From: a virus
DNA: 64,000 nucleotides
IMG/VR virus record: IMGVR_UViG_3300014720_000031
Location: 1-64,000 of that record
Direction: 5' to 3' (one strand)
Positions 37,253 to 46,105 of this stretch are shown one piece after another (within the stretch, counting starts at the first letter, position 1; each line of letters starts with the position of its first letter). A program made the translations under genes and the position numbers. The notes below the pieces were generated by a model that searched no databases, had not been told where the DNA came from, and saw nothing but the letters and a program-made list of their open reading frames with translations.

Positions 37253-37261
37253 ATAAATAAC

Positions 37262-37276
37262 TTGTGTAATATTACT
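37262..37276 (+). promoter_or_regulatory. GTGTAAT-type promoter with leader
   Basis: TTGTGTAATATTACT lies 28 nt before the gpM-like ATG at 37299. The leader contains AAGGTAAAAGGTT as a ribosome-binding site. CTATAAATAA at 37251-37260 also matches the T4-type late promoter string and could be an alternative. Confidence 0.5.
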
Positions 37277-37298
37277 ATACAAGGTAAAAGGTTAAAAT

Positions 37299-37841
37299 AT
37301 GAGTGATTTATCGTTATATAATGTACCTGCTTATAATCCCTCTTCAACGTATTATAAAAATGATGTTATATTATTAGGAAATATTTACTATTACAGTCTA
37401 CTTGATAACAATACGTCGAATACTCCATCAGTAAACTCTGTGGCTTGGGGTGGTTATAGATCTTATGGATCATTAGTAAAACCTGATTTTTTTTGGGCAG
37501 CAAGTTATGCTAATACAGACTTAAGATTAAAACCCAATATAGAGGTTATAAAATTTGGAGATGGATATGAGCAGAGAATGGAGAACGGAATAAATAGTAA
37601 TGCTTTAAAATTCAATTTAAATTTTGAAGGTAGAGATAAGGCTGAAACGCGTGCGATAGCACATTTTCTGCATAAAAGAAAATCAAAGCAAGGATTTTTT
37701 TATAATCCTCCATTTCCATATAATTTCGATGCTTCTCAGGCTTATCCTAAAAGATTTGTATGCGAAGAGTGGACAATAACTTATAATTTTTATAATAACT
37801 ACAGCGTTAGTGCTGTATTTTTAGAGACAGCTAATTTATGA
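37299..37841 (+). CDS. Minor tail protein M (lambda gpM-like) with N-terminal CBM-like module
   Basis: A 180-residue protein. Residues about 70-180 match the lambda gpM family: 'IKFGDGYEQRMENGIN', 'FHxxF/LHKRKSKQGFFYNPPFPY' and 'FVCEEWTITYNFYNNYSVSAVFLET'. gpM sits at the tail tip, between the tube and gpL. Residues 1-55 have the pattern 'aYnpssTYykNDVillGniYYysll...tPsvnsvaW', which resembles the small chitin-binding (CBM5/12-type) module of Tyr-rich strands. This is extra to lambda gpM. It starts the M-L-I-J cassette, overlaps gpL by ATGA and has its own promoter. The gpM call is firm; the CBM call is tentative. Confidence 0.8.
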   Translation: MSDLSLYNVPAYNPSSTYYKNDVILLGNIYYYSLLDNNTSNTPSVNSVAWGGYRSYGSLVKPDFFWAASYANTDLRLKPNIEVIKFGDGYEQRMENGINSNALKFNLNFEGRDKAETRAIAHFLHKRKSKQGFFYNPPFPYNFDASQAYPKRFVCEEWTITYNFYNNYSVSAVFLETANL

Positions 37842-38911
37842 GTGTAAACCCAAATTTAGCCGCAGGATCAAAAAAAATATTTTCTGAGTCAAGTAAATTA
37901 GAACCATCTACATTAATTAATCTATTCGAATTAGACTTTACTCAATTTGGTATTAATAGAGATAACTATGCTTTATCACAAATAACATTTGCTAATATAC
38001 CTCCTCCTTATGCTGGATTGTCAAATGTTGATACAAATGGAATTTTAAGATTTCATAATTTAAATATAAATTTAGAAAATATTAGCACAAACCTTATAAA
38101 TCCAGAATTATATGGACAGATTATTTGGAAAGGTAAAAGATACATACCATTTCCAATAACTATGGAAGGTTTTGAAATTGCATCTCGTGGTACATTGCCA
38201 AAACCTAGATTATTATTTAGTAACCATGCTCAGATTGATTCTTATAATACATTTTTTACTATTATTAAAAATTCAATTAGAAGCATAGGAGATTTAATTG
38301 GACTAAATGTAACTAGAAGAAGAACTTTCATAAAATATTTAGATGCTGTTAATTTTAAAAGCTCTGGAGGGATTATTAATAATGATGACTTTCAAATAGA
38401 TCCAGATCCAAATGCAGAACTAGCTCCAGATATTTATTATATTGATAGAAAATTAAGGGAAAATAGAACTGTTTTAGAATATGAACTTAGTTCTATTTTA
38501 GATTTAGAAAATATAAGATTGCCCTTAAGAACGCTTTACAGTGAATCCTGCTCTTTTGATTACAGAGGAGAAGGTTGTGGATATGGCTTGGGAATATATG
38601 GCAACCAATTAAATCAAGGAAATCCAATAGCTAATGATAAAGATCAATTAATCACTTCTTTAATAAATAGCTCTTTAGTAAATCGCGGAGCATGGCAACA
38701 AAATACAACATATACTGCGGGAAATTATGTTTTTGTTAATATTGATGGAATTAAGAATTTTTTTGTAGCAAAAGCAACTACAACAACTTCTCCATTTGAT
38801 ACCAATTATTGGGTTGCAGACCAATGCTCAAAAAGACTATCTGGATGTAGAAAAAGATTTGGTTCTCCATTACCATTCGGTGGATTTCCAGCAACAAATA
38901 AGGATTTATAA
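37838..38911 (+). CDS. Minor tail protein L (lambda gpL-like), iron-sulfur
   Basis: A 357-residue tail-tip protein. Cysteines 238, 247, 330 and 337 reproduce the spacing of the lambda gpL cluster ligands (C-x8-C ... C-x6-C), which hold an iron-sulfur cluster in lambda. The N-terminal 160 residues match the gpL beta domain (IIWKGKRYIPFPITMEGFEI). Between the two Cys pairs lambda has 22 residues and this protein has 82. The extra part holds 'GAWQQNTTYTAGNYVFVN...FFVAKATTTTSPFDTNYW', the pattern of a CBM5/12-like module. So a sugar-binding loop may be placed beside the cluster at the tip. It ends 1 nt before gpI. Confidence 0.88.
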   Translation: MSVNPNLAAGSKKIFSESSKLEPSTLINLFELDFTQFGINRDNYALSQITFANIPPPYAGLSNVDTNGILRFHNLNINLENISTNLINPELYGQIIWKGKRYIPFPITMEGFEIASRGTLPKPRLLFSNHAQIDSYNTFFTIIKNSIRSIGDLIGLNVTRRRTFIKYLDAVNFKSSGGIINNDDFQIDPDPNAELAPDIYYIDRKLRENRTVLEYELSSILDLENIRLPLRTLYSESCSFDYRGEGCGYGLGIYGNQLNQGNPIANDKDQLITSLINSSLVNRGAWQQNTTYTAGNYVFVNIDGIKNFFVAKATTTTSPFDTNYWVADQCSKRLSGCRKRFGSPLPFGGFPATNKDL

Positions 38912-38912
38912 T

Positions 38913-39614
38913 ATGGTTGATATAGAGCTACACGGAATCTTAGCTGAAAAAATTAAAAAAAGCAAATGGAGCTTGGATGTAAAAAGTGTGAGCGAAGCAA
39001 TTCGAGCAATAGAAATCAATTCTTCTTCATTGTATAAAACTTTATACGAATTAGATAAAGAAAATATTAAATACCGAGTTCTAATTAATAAAAAAGATTT
39101 TAAAGTTTTTAAGAATGAAAATGAAATAAGAAATGACTTTGATAAGGTTTTAAATTCAAATTTATTTACAAATTTTAATGAAGAAGATTTACATAGTATT
39201 GATATCGTCCCTGTATTAGAAGGTTCATTTGGAGGTGGTGGATTCTTCCAAATTATACCAATTATTCTTGGTGTAGCACTTATTTTTACAGGAGTTGGAA
39301 TAGCGGCTTCAGCGGGAGCATTTGGACTTTTAGCGACAACGCTTGTCATTGCTGGAATAGGACTTGCTGCAGTTGGCTTTCTATCGCTACTATCTTCTCC
39401 TCCTCCGTTTATAGCTCCAGAATTTAATGCACCAGACGTAGCTGGACCAAAGGGTGGAGGAGGAAAATCATATTTATTTGATGGTCCAGTTAATACTGCT
39501 GGAGAGGGTGGACCAATTCCAATTGGATATGGAAGATTAATTGTCGGATCGAAAACTATTAGCGCATCATACATTACTACTCATGTTCCAGCTGGATCTC
39601 CAAGGACTACTTAA
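38913..39614 (+). CDS. Tail assembly protein I (lambda gpI-like)
   Basis: A 233-residue protein from ATG 38913, 1 nt after gpL; the frame continues further upstream but only through the gpL gene. The start 'VDIELHGILAEKIKKSKWSLDVKSVSEAIRAIEIN' and 'DIVPVLEGSFGGGGFFQIIPIILG' match lambda gpI. Two hydrophobic stretches at about residues 110-155 follow, then a Pro/Gly loop and 'GGPIPIGYGRLIVGSKTISAS' near the end, as in the family. gpI is needed for tip assembly with gpJ and is probably cleaved or lost in the mature tail. Its stop shares an A with the start of gpJ. Confidence 0.85.
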   Translation: MVDIELHGILAEKIKKSKWSLDVKSVSEAIRAIEINSSSLYKTLYELDKENIKYRVLINKKDFKVFKNENEIRNDFDKVLNSNLFTNFNEEDLHSIDIVPVLEGSFGGGGFFQIIPIILGVALIFTGVGIAASAGAFGLLATTLVIAGIGLAAVGFLSLLSSPPPFIAPEFNAPDVAGPKGGGGKSYLFDGPVNTAGEGGPIPIGYGRLIVGSKTISASYITTHVPAGSPRTT

Positions 39615-42600
39615 TGAAAGAAAAAAATAAAAAATATTTTAAAATTTTAAAGGGTTCTGGAGGAGGAGGTGGGGGTCCACCACCATGTTATCCCGCTCCA
39701 CCACCAGATCCACACACGCCAAAAGAAGCTGAAGAAGGAATTATAAAAGATGGAAAGAAACTATCAAGAACTGAAACAGAAGTAACGGATTTAATATGCG
39801 AAGGCCCAATTGATGGTTTAGTAGAAGGATCATATAGATACGTTGGAAGAAATGGTAGAGTAGGATGGGATTCAGTTACTTTTACTCCTTATGAAGGTGG
39901 AGCAAGAAAATTTTTACGCTCTGTATATTGGAGGAACGTTCCTCTATTAGATGAAGGAGGAAATTTTAATTACAGTGACATAAACTTTAGGTATGATAAA
40001 GGCGATCAAACTACAGCAACGAGCCTTGTAAGTGATCTAAGTGGTAATCCAACTCCTCAAGCTTCAAGAACATTATCTATAGGAGATATACTAAGATATA
40101 ACCCGCCTGGTACAGAAGATTTTGCAAAAAATTATGATTTTAAAAGTACAAATATTAGCTCTTTAATAATATCAATAAAAATTGACGGATTATTCGATCA
40201 GCAGAATGATCCAAATAAAGATAGACAAACTTTTAATTTAGGCTGCGGACAATCGGTAAAAATTTCACAAACTTTGGGAGATATAAGAGATCGATCAATA
40301 AGTTTTACTTTTCAAATTTATAAACTAACTACTACTGGAAATGTTTTAGTAAGAAATATCAGTGCTTCTTCCTCGGGTAAAATTACATCTGGTTTTATAG
40401 ATACATGGGAAGTTAATTTAAGTGGTTACTTTCAACCAGACGAAGAAAATCATTTAGGATGGAGAGTAAAAATAAGAAGAACATCAAAAGAAAGCACTAC
40501 TCTTAATTTGAGAGATGCTTGCAGCGTACATGCTATAACAGAAATTTTTAGAGAACAATATATATATCCAAAAACAGCAATTTTTAAAAGTCTATTTACA
40601 ACTGAATATTTTGATGAAGTCCCACCAAGATCTTATGACGTAAAATTATTAAAAGTAAAAGTTCCTAGTAACTATGATCCTATTAAAAAAACTTATACAG
40701 GAGATTGGAATGGAACATTTAAATCTAATTTAGAATGGACAGATAATCCTGCTTGGTGTTATTATGATTTATTAACTAATAAACGATATGGTTTAGGAAA
40801 ATATATTAAAGATGCAAATGTCGATAAATGGAATCTATATAGAATTGCTCAGTATTGTGATACAATAATATCAGATGGATACGGAGGATTAGAACCAAGA
40901 TTTACTTGCAATGCACTTATAAGTGATTTTGCAGATGCATTTAGCTTATTAAATGATATGGCTAGTATTTTTAGAGGGATGTCGTACTATGCAAATGGCT
41001 CAATTTTTGCAATAGCAGATATACCAAATGAGCCAATAGTATTATTTACAAATGCAAATGTAGAAAATGGAGATTTTAATTATTCTAGCAGTAGTAGAAA
41101 AGTAAGAAATACGGTTGCTGTCATTAGATATAATGACATGTCAAATTTTGCAAAACCTGTTGTAGAATATGTAGAAGATCCAGATGGAGTTAGAAAGCAT
41201 GGAATTAGAAAATTAGAAATAACAGCTTTTGGTTGTACTAGTCAAGGTCAAGCATATCGTTTAGGAAGATGGGCTTTAGCTAGCGAACAGTTAGAGACAG
41301 AAACTGTAGATTTTACTGCTGGTCTAGAAGCTTTATATATAAAGCCTGGAGATATAATAAAAATTCAAGATCATAATCGTATTTTACATAGACTAGCTGG
41401 CAGAATATTGAATATATCAATAGAAAATGGTCAACATACTTTTATTTTAGACGAAGAATTTTCAAAATTAAGTAGTTATTTCTCTAGTAACTATCCTGGA
41501 AATGCATATAAATTAGAAATTTTAACTCCAACTTTTAGAACTACTGGAAATATGTATTCTGACTTTGTTAGTAGCTATAATAGAACAGAAATACAATCTG
41601 GTGTATTTAATTTATCAAACCTATCTCCAATTACAGGGTATGACCCAGATAGAGTATTAACAAAAATTAATACCAATAAATTATTTGATACTAGCAATTA
41701 TGTTTTACAGACAGGAACAATTTGGTCTATGCAAACTGCTGGAGGTAATTTTAATTTAAATGCTCAAACAGAATTATATAGAGTTATTGGTTTAAATGAA
41801 GTGGAGCCAAACAAATATAGCATAAACGCTATTGAGCATAATCCTAGTAAATATTTATTTGCTGAATCTGGTATTAGTTTTAGTGATGCGCCTATAACTA
41901 ATCCAATCGAAAATACAATATTAGAAGCTAGTTATCCAATAAGTTTATCTTTTTCTACATTTAATAATTTATATTTAAGATATACTATTAACAGAGCAAC
42001 AACTACTACTAATTACTCTACTAAATTTTGGAAAGTATATGCAAAAGCTGGATCTAATTTTACAACAACTGAACTTAGTAGGCAATTAGTGAATCAACAA
42101 GGCGTAACAGTTTTTGTTCCAAATGATTCTTTTCTTGTAGCTACTATAAGCGTAAGTAATGCAAATCAAAGTATTACTGAAGAATTTGTCCCAAGAGTAA
42201 ATAACACAACATATTATTTTAGAGTATATGGGCTAAATGATAATGGATTCTATTCAAGAACATTTGCTCAAGGAACATATAGTTACAGTTCTCATTTACT
42301 AAATGATTTTACAAATTTAATAGAATTAAATAGCTTTTCATATTCTACGACAGAACAAAGAACATCAACGGCTGTAAATTTAAATGGTCCGAATCTTTTT
42401 CAAGGAAAATCTATTAATTATAGTTGGAGAATTAATAATTTAGCTTCTGCATTAAAAATTTGGACGTCGGATGATCTAGAATATAGGTTAAGATTTGGAA
42501 CAGGAACTTTTAATCAAAATACTGCTATTAGTAATACTTTAGGAATAAAAACTTTTAGTCAAAATGGTACTGAGTTTGAAAATTATACTGGTATAGATTC

Positions 42601-44110
42601 AGCAGTGTTTAATGACGTATTAACTCATAAAAGTTTAAGTGGATTTTGGCTGGCAATAGATGCGAAAGAAAGAACAGGTAATAAATATACTTCTCAAGAA
42701 TCATTATCTGCTTTACCATATAGTCAAAGTCATGGTTATCTAAAAGGTGATTTTTATAATTTACCACTGAATACGAGGGTTAATCTTAATAACGCACAAG
42801 CTATAATTACAAGTTCAAACAACGTACAAATAAGTATTCCAGAGCAAGGAGGTGTCCCAGCAGATGTAGGAAGCACATTTATATTCTTTACAGATAAAGC
42901 AAATAGCACGGGTTTTCTAAAAGATGTAGAAATAAATAAATTTTTATTTAAACAAACTCGATTCGATGGATATAATTTTGTAAATGACATGTATAATAGT
43001 GGCATACAAATTAGAGAAGCATTTTATGATGGTTCTAGAGGATTTGCTACAAATGATGGTTTTACAAATACTAGCGCATCCGGAGCAATAATCAAAACAG
43101 GTTGGTTAGCGTTTAAAATGGCTACAAATTTTGAATCTATGTTGATTGATAGATATACTAAAGATTTTAGCGCTCCAAATAATACTACTTATTCATCTGG
43201 ACCAGTAAATACTCCTACTGGAATTAACTTTGGAAGATATCCAGCTGGCGTAACTGAAACATATATATGGGATAATAGTGGCGATATGAGAAATATTGCT
43301 AATAATTTATTATTCCTTTATCACCCATTCGCAAATCCTGTGCAAATCGGAAATGTTTTAGGAGGAGTTATAGACACTGGAGATTTAGACCGAGCAATAA
43401 AACAGACATTTAGAAGTTATAGTAATGGAGGATTTACTAATACTGGAGAATGGAGATTACAAGACGGAACGCTTAGATTACAAAATACGCAACTTATTCT
43501 AAATAATGCCTCATATATGAATTTACGAGATACTGCTTACCTTAATGTAGGTGCAACAAATCAATCAGATACTAGTAGAATTTATTTAAACAAAACTTCA
43601 ATTGAAGCACTTTTCCATACACATATTTCTTTTACTGATGGGATTTCCGGATTTAATCTAACTTTTCCAAATTATACTAGTGGGGGATTAGGTAACGGTT
43701 CAGTTAATGCGAATTCTTTTGCTCCAAGAATAAATATTACAAGTGGAACATTAGAAATGCGAAGTGGATTTATTGGTGTAGATGACATTAATATTTTATT
43801 TTATAAAAAAAGCGGATTAACAATTCAAGGCGGAGTCGCTGGCGGATTAAGCGGAAAGACTTATGCTATGATTCGCGCATCTACTGGAAGTGGATTACAT
43901 ATTTCTGGCAACTTAACAATAACTGGTGGAACAGGAGCATCTATAATTGCTCCAAGCGGATACTTGCACATGACTGGAAATTTAGGAATTTCTGGAACTA
44001 CAGTAATTTCTGCTACTGCTGGAACTGCGACTTTGCCAACGAATCCTAGGGGATTTTTAAATGTTAATATAAATAACTCTGGATTTAAAGTTCCATATTA
44101 TAATATATAA
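39614..44110 (+). CDS. Tip attachment / host-specificity protein J (lambda gpJ-like)
   Basis: A 1498-residue protein. The N-terminus is a Gly/Pro hinge (GSGGGGGGPPPCYPAPPP) followed by 'ETEVTDLICEGPIDGLVEG' and 'RFTCNALISDFADAFSLLNDMASIFRGMSYYANGSIF', the signature parts of lambda gpJ (residues about 45-640). A fibronectin-like segment follows at about 770-900 (YLRYTINRATTTTNYSTKFWKVYAKAG). The last 600 residues are beta-rich and fibre-like, ending in Gly-rich turns (TGSGLHISGNLTITGGTGAS), the presumed host-contact tip. It overlaps gpI by one base and closes the M-L-I-J cassette. The identification of the N-terminal half is firm; the tip is specific to this phage. Confidence 0.9.
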   Translation: MKEKNKKYFKILKGSGGGGGGPPPCYPAPPPDPHTPKEAEEGIIKDGKKLSRTETEVTDLICEGPIDGLVEGSYRYVGRNGRVGWDSVTFTPYEGGARKFLRSVYWRNVPLLDEGGNFNYSDINFRYDKGDQTTATSLVSDLSGNPTPQASRTLSIGDILRYNPPGTEDFAKNYDFKSTNISSLIISIKIDGLFDQQNDPNKDRQTFNLGCGQSVKISQTLGDIRDRSISFTFQIYKLTTTGNVLVRNISASSSGKITSGFIDTWEVNLSGYFQPDEENHLGWRVKIRRTSKESTTLNLRDACSVHAITEIFREQYIYPKTAIFKSLFTTEYFDEVPPRSYDVKLLKVKVPSNYDPIKKTYTGDWNGTFKSNLEWTDNPAWCYYDLLTNKRYGLGKYIKDANVDKWNLYRIAQYCDTIISDGYGGLEPRFTCNALISDFADAFSLLNDMASIFRGMSYYANGSIFAIADIPNEPIVLFTNANVENGDFNYSSSSRKVRNTVAVIRYNDMSNFAKPVVEYVEDPDGVRKHGIRKLEITAFGCTSQGQAYRLGRWALASEQLETETVDFTAGLEALYIKPGDIIKIQDHNRILHRLAGRILNISIENGQHTFILDEEFSKLSSYFSSNYPGNAYKLEILTPTFRTTGNMYSDFVSSYNRTEIQSGVFNLSNLSPITGYDPDRVLTKINTNKLFDTSNYVLQTGTIWSMQTAGGNFNLNAQTELYRVIGLNEVEPNKYSINAIEHNPSKYLFAESGISFSDAPITNPIENTILEASYPISLSFSTFNNLYLRYTINRATTTTNYSTKFWKVYAKAGSNFTTTELSRQLVNQQGVTVFVPNDSFLVATISVSNANQSITEEFVPRVNNTTYYFRVYGLNDNGFYSRTFAQGTYSYSSHLLNDFTNLIELNSFSYSTTEQRTSTAVNLNGPNLFQGKSINYSWRINNLASALKIWTSDDLEYRLRFGTGTFNQNTAISNTLGIKTFSQNGTEFENYTGIDSAVFNDVLTHKSLSGFWLAIDAKERTGNKYTSQESLSALPYSQSHGYLKGDFYNLPLNTRVNLNNAQAIITSSNNVQISIPEQGGVPADVGSTFIFFTDKANSTGFLKDVEINKFLFKQTRFDGYNFVNDMYNSGIQIREAFYDGSRGFATNDGFTNTSASGAIIKTGWLAFKMATNFESMLIDRYTKDFSAPNNTTYSSGPVNTPTGINFGRYPAGVTETYIWDNSGDMRNIANNLLFLYHPFANPVQIGNVLGGVIDTGDLDRAIKQTFRSYSNGGFTNTGEWRLQDGTLRLQNTQLILNNASYMNLRDTAYLNVGATNQSDTSRIYLNKTSIEALFHTHISFTDGISGFNLTFPNYTSGGLGNGSVNANSFAPRINITSGTLEMRSGFIGVDDINILFYKKSGLTIQGGVAGGLSGKTYAMIRASTGSGLHISGNLTITGGTGASIIAPSGYLHMTGNLGISGTTVISATAGTATLPTNPRGFLNVNINNSGFKVPYYNI

Positions 44111-44914
44111 TTATTTTTTAATCTTTTTAATTCTTTCTATTAGCTCAAATATTTTTGATTTTGGAATATCTTGAATACAATTTAAACTTTCTGCATTTTC
44201 AAATTTCTCTTTCAAAAGTTTTTCTTTTAAAAGATCAAAAGAGATATTTTTATCTTTCATTACTTTCTCCAGAAGATTCTGTGGAGATGTTGGATTTTCT
44301 TGTTGGATATTTTCATCAATAAGTTTAGCGTCTCCAAGTTCTTCTTGTGATACAATATTGATTTTCAAAAAATTTCTTACGCATCTAACAAAAGCTCTAT
44401 TTTCAGCAATTGCAGCTAAAAAGAATCTGGCAAAAGATTTTGTATTATTATGAGTAGCGTCTGCTAGTGCTTCAAAAATTATCTCTTGCCCATTAGTTTC
44501 ATAATTTGGTAACCATGTTATTCTGCAACTCGTGGCAAAATAAGTTTCTGATGCTGCTACAACTTTATATTCAACCTTAGCATAACCTCTGATTTGAGCA
44601 AGCTCTTTAATTCCACCAAGCAGTATTAAAAGATCTTTATCTTCTAGCTTTGTAACGTCAGTCTCTTGCGTCTTTTGACGATTTGGAACAAGATATTCTG
44701 TTTTAACCATTTTACGCCAGTTTATGGTACCATCTTCATTATATACATAATTTATATTTTTATTTTCGACTAGACCATATTTATTTCTAGTTATAAGAGA
44801 TGGAGGTATTTGCATGGTATTTATATCAAAATTTAAAGTATTATCTTCAATTATTGATTTTAATTCGGAACTGCCTATCGAAACCGTATCGTTTTTATCT
44901 ATTTTTAATGCCAT
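44111..44914 (-). CDS. Putative recombination/ssDNA-annealing-like protein
   Basis: A 267-residue protein. The middle, residues about 105-195, has 'GYAKVEYKVVAASETYFATSCRITW' and 'EALADATHNNTKSFARFFLAAIAENRAFVRCVRNFLKINIVSQEELG'. The latter, an alanine-rich helix then ENRAFxRxVRxFL, recalls the helix of Rad52-like annealing proteins where 'A-x-x-RAxKRAxR' occurs. The C-terminal part holds 'LLEKVMKDKNISFDLLKEKL', short helices like an interaction tail. The position at the end of the replication operon supports a role in DNA recombination. The family is not certain. A GTACGAT string 6 nt before its ATG may be a weak leaderless promoter. Confidence 0.4.
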   Translation of the reverse strand: MALKIDKNDTVSIGSSELKSIIEDNTLNFDINTMQIPPSLITRNKYGLVENKNINYVYNEDGTINWRKMVKTEYLVPNRQKTQETDVTKLEDKDLLILLGGIKELAQIRGYAKVEYKVVAASETYFATSCRITWLPNYETNGQEIIFEALADATHNNTKSFARFFLAAIAENRAFVRCVRNFLKINIVSQEELGDAKLIDENIQQENPTSPQNLLEKVMKDKNISFDLLKEKLLKEKFENAESLNCIQDIPKSKIFELIERIKKIKK

Positions 44915-44941
44915 TCTATAATCGTACTATAAATAATTAGT

Positions 44942-46096
44942 TTAGTCAATCAAAAAAGCATAGCTATCTGCATGCCTCCAAAATATTTCGTCATCAATAA
45001 CTTGTTGTATATTTTCATTAAAATCTTTAATAGGTTTTTTATCTTTTAAGGCCGCTTCACTTATGTATATTTTATTATTACTTAATATATATCTATTACT
45101 TTTATAATATTTACTTTCTGGTATATCGCTCTTCGTCTTAAATGATAATCTTGTAATTAATCCTAAATCCATATAGTCCATTTTTAATTTATTAATTTTT
45201 TCTTCAGATAAATATGAGGCCATAATAAAATTTATATTCTGTAATTTTAAATAAGTAGGAAATGCGGGATCATTGTCATCTTCTATTTTATAAAAGACTT
45301 GAATTATATTTTTTCTATATTTAGATAATATTTCTTCAGAAATGCTTCTATTTGTTACTATAATACATTTACCAAGTTGTAATTGTCTTTCTAGGGTTTG
45401 TTCATTAAATTCAATATCCATTCTAACTATCATATTATCTAAATTTAAAGATGCTGGATTAACTACGCTATTTGGAACAATTTCTATAGTTTTTTGATTA
45501 AAGTTGGAACCAATCCATGTATATTTATATTTAAGATTTGATTTGATATTTAATTTATTTAAAATTTCTTGAGCAATTTTATCTGGTTTAATATCATTAA
45601 CTGTCTTAGGGTTTTCTACTGGAAAATAAGAAGGCTTGTCATTTTCATTAAATGCTTGAATTAAACTTACATCTTTTTTATCACTCCAATATGGATTACC
45701 TTGAGAAGGATATATTGTGCTGTATAAACCTACTATTTTTTTATTTAAATGAGAAGCCATCTGAAGATTAAGTCCAGGATAACCTATATATAATAAACTG
45801 TTATTAATAATATAAGCCTTTTGATTAAAATTTAATCCAATTATAGAATAAGCATTTATAATCTTATAATCATTTTGATTGCAAAATTGTAATACTTTAA
45901 TATTCTTTTCTAGTAGTTGTTCGCTAATTAGATTGACTACTTCTTGCCAGTAATCATAGTTCTTGGCTTGGCATTTATTATCGTGTGAATCTATTATAAT
46001 ATAATTATCAATATCTGTAGGATAATATTTTTGATATATATAGGGCTTTGATATTTTAAGACCGCAAGACAAAGCGAATGATTCTAGCGTATGCAT
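44942..46096 (-). CDS. GT9 (heptosyltransferase-like) C-terminal domain, split from the upstream gene, with extra domain
   Basis: A 384-residue protein. Residues 1-160 match the C-terminal Rossmann half of GT9 ADP-heptose transferases: 'NKCQAKNYDYWQEVVNLISEQL', 'NNSLLYIGYPGLNLQMASHLNKKIVGLYSTIYPSQGNPYW'. The N-terminal half of that fold is at the end of the upstream gene, in the same frame, separated by TAG AAT AAT TAA and then this ATG. So one GT9 domain is cut into two polypeptides or the fusion is broken. Residues about 190-384 are a further, unknown domain. The two halves would need to pair to bind the sugar nucleotide. Whether it is active cannot be judged. Confidence 0.6.
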   Translation of the reverse strand: MHTLESFALSCGLKISKPYIYQKYYPTDIDNYIIIDSHDNKCQAKNYDYWQEVVNLISEQLLEKNIKVLQFCNQNDYKIINAYSIIGLNFNQKAYIINNSLLYIGYPGLNLQMASHLNKKIVGLYSTIYPSQGNPYWSDKKDVSLIQAFNENDKPSYFPVENPKTVNDIKPDKIAQEILNKLNIKSNLKYKYTWIGSNFNQKTIEIVPNSVVNPASLNLDNMIVRMDIEFNEQTLERQLQLGKCIIVTNRSISEEILSKYRKNIIQVFYKIEDDNDPAFPTYLKLQNINFIMASYLSEEKINKLKMDYMDLGLITRLSFKTKSDIPESKYYKSNRYILSNNKIYISEAALKDKKPIKDFNENIQQVIDDEIFWRHADSYAFLID

Positions 46097-46105
46097 TTAA
46101 TTATT

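Noticed and set aside
44925-44937. TATAAATA string like a T4 late promoter on the plus strand
   Set aside because: It points toward the 3' end of a minus-strand gene, so there is nothing to transcribe from it.
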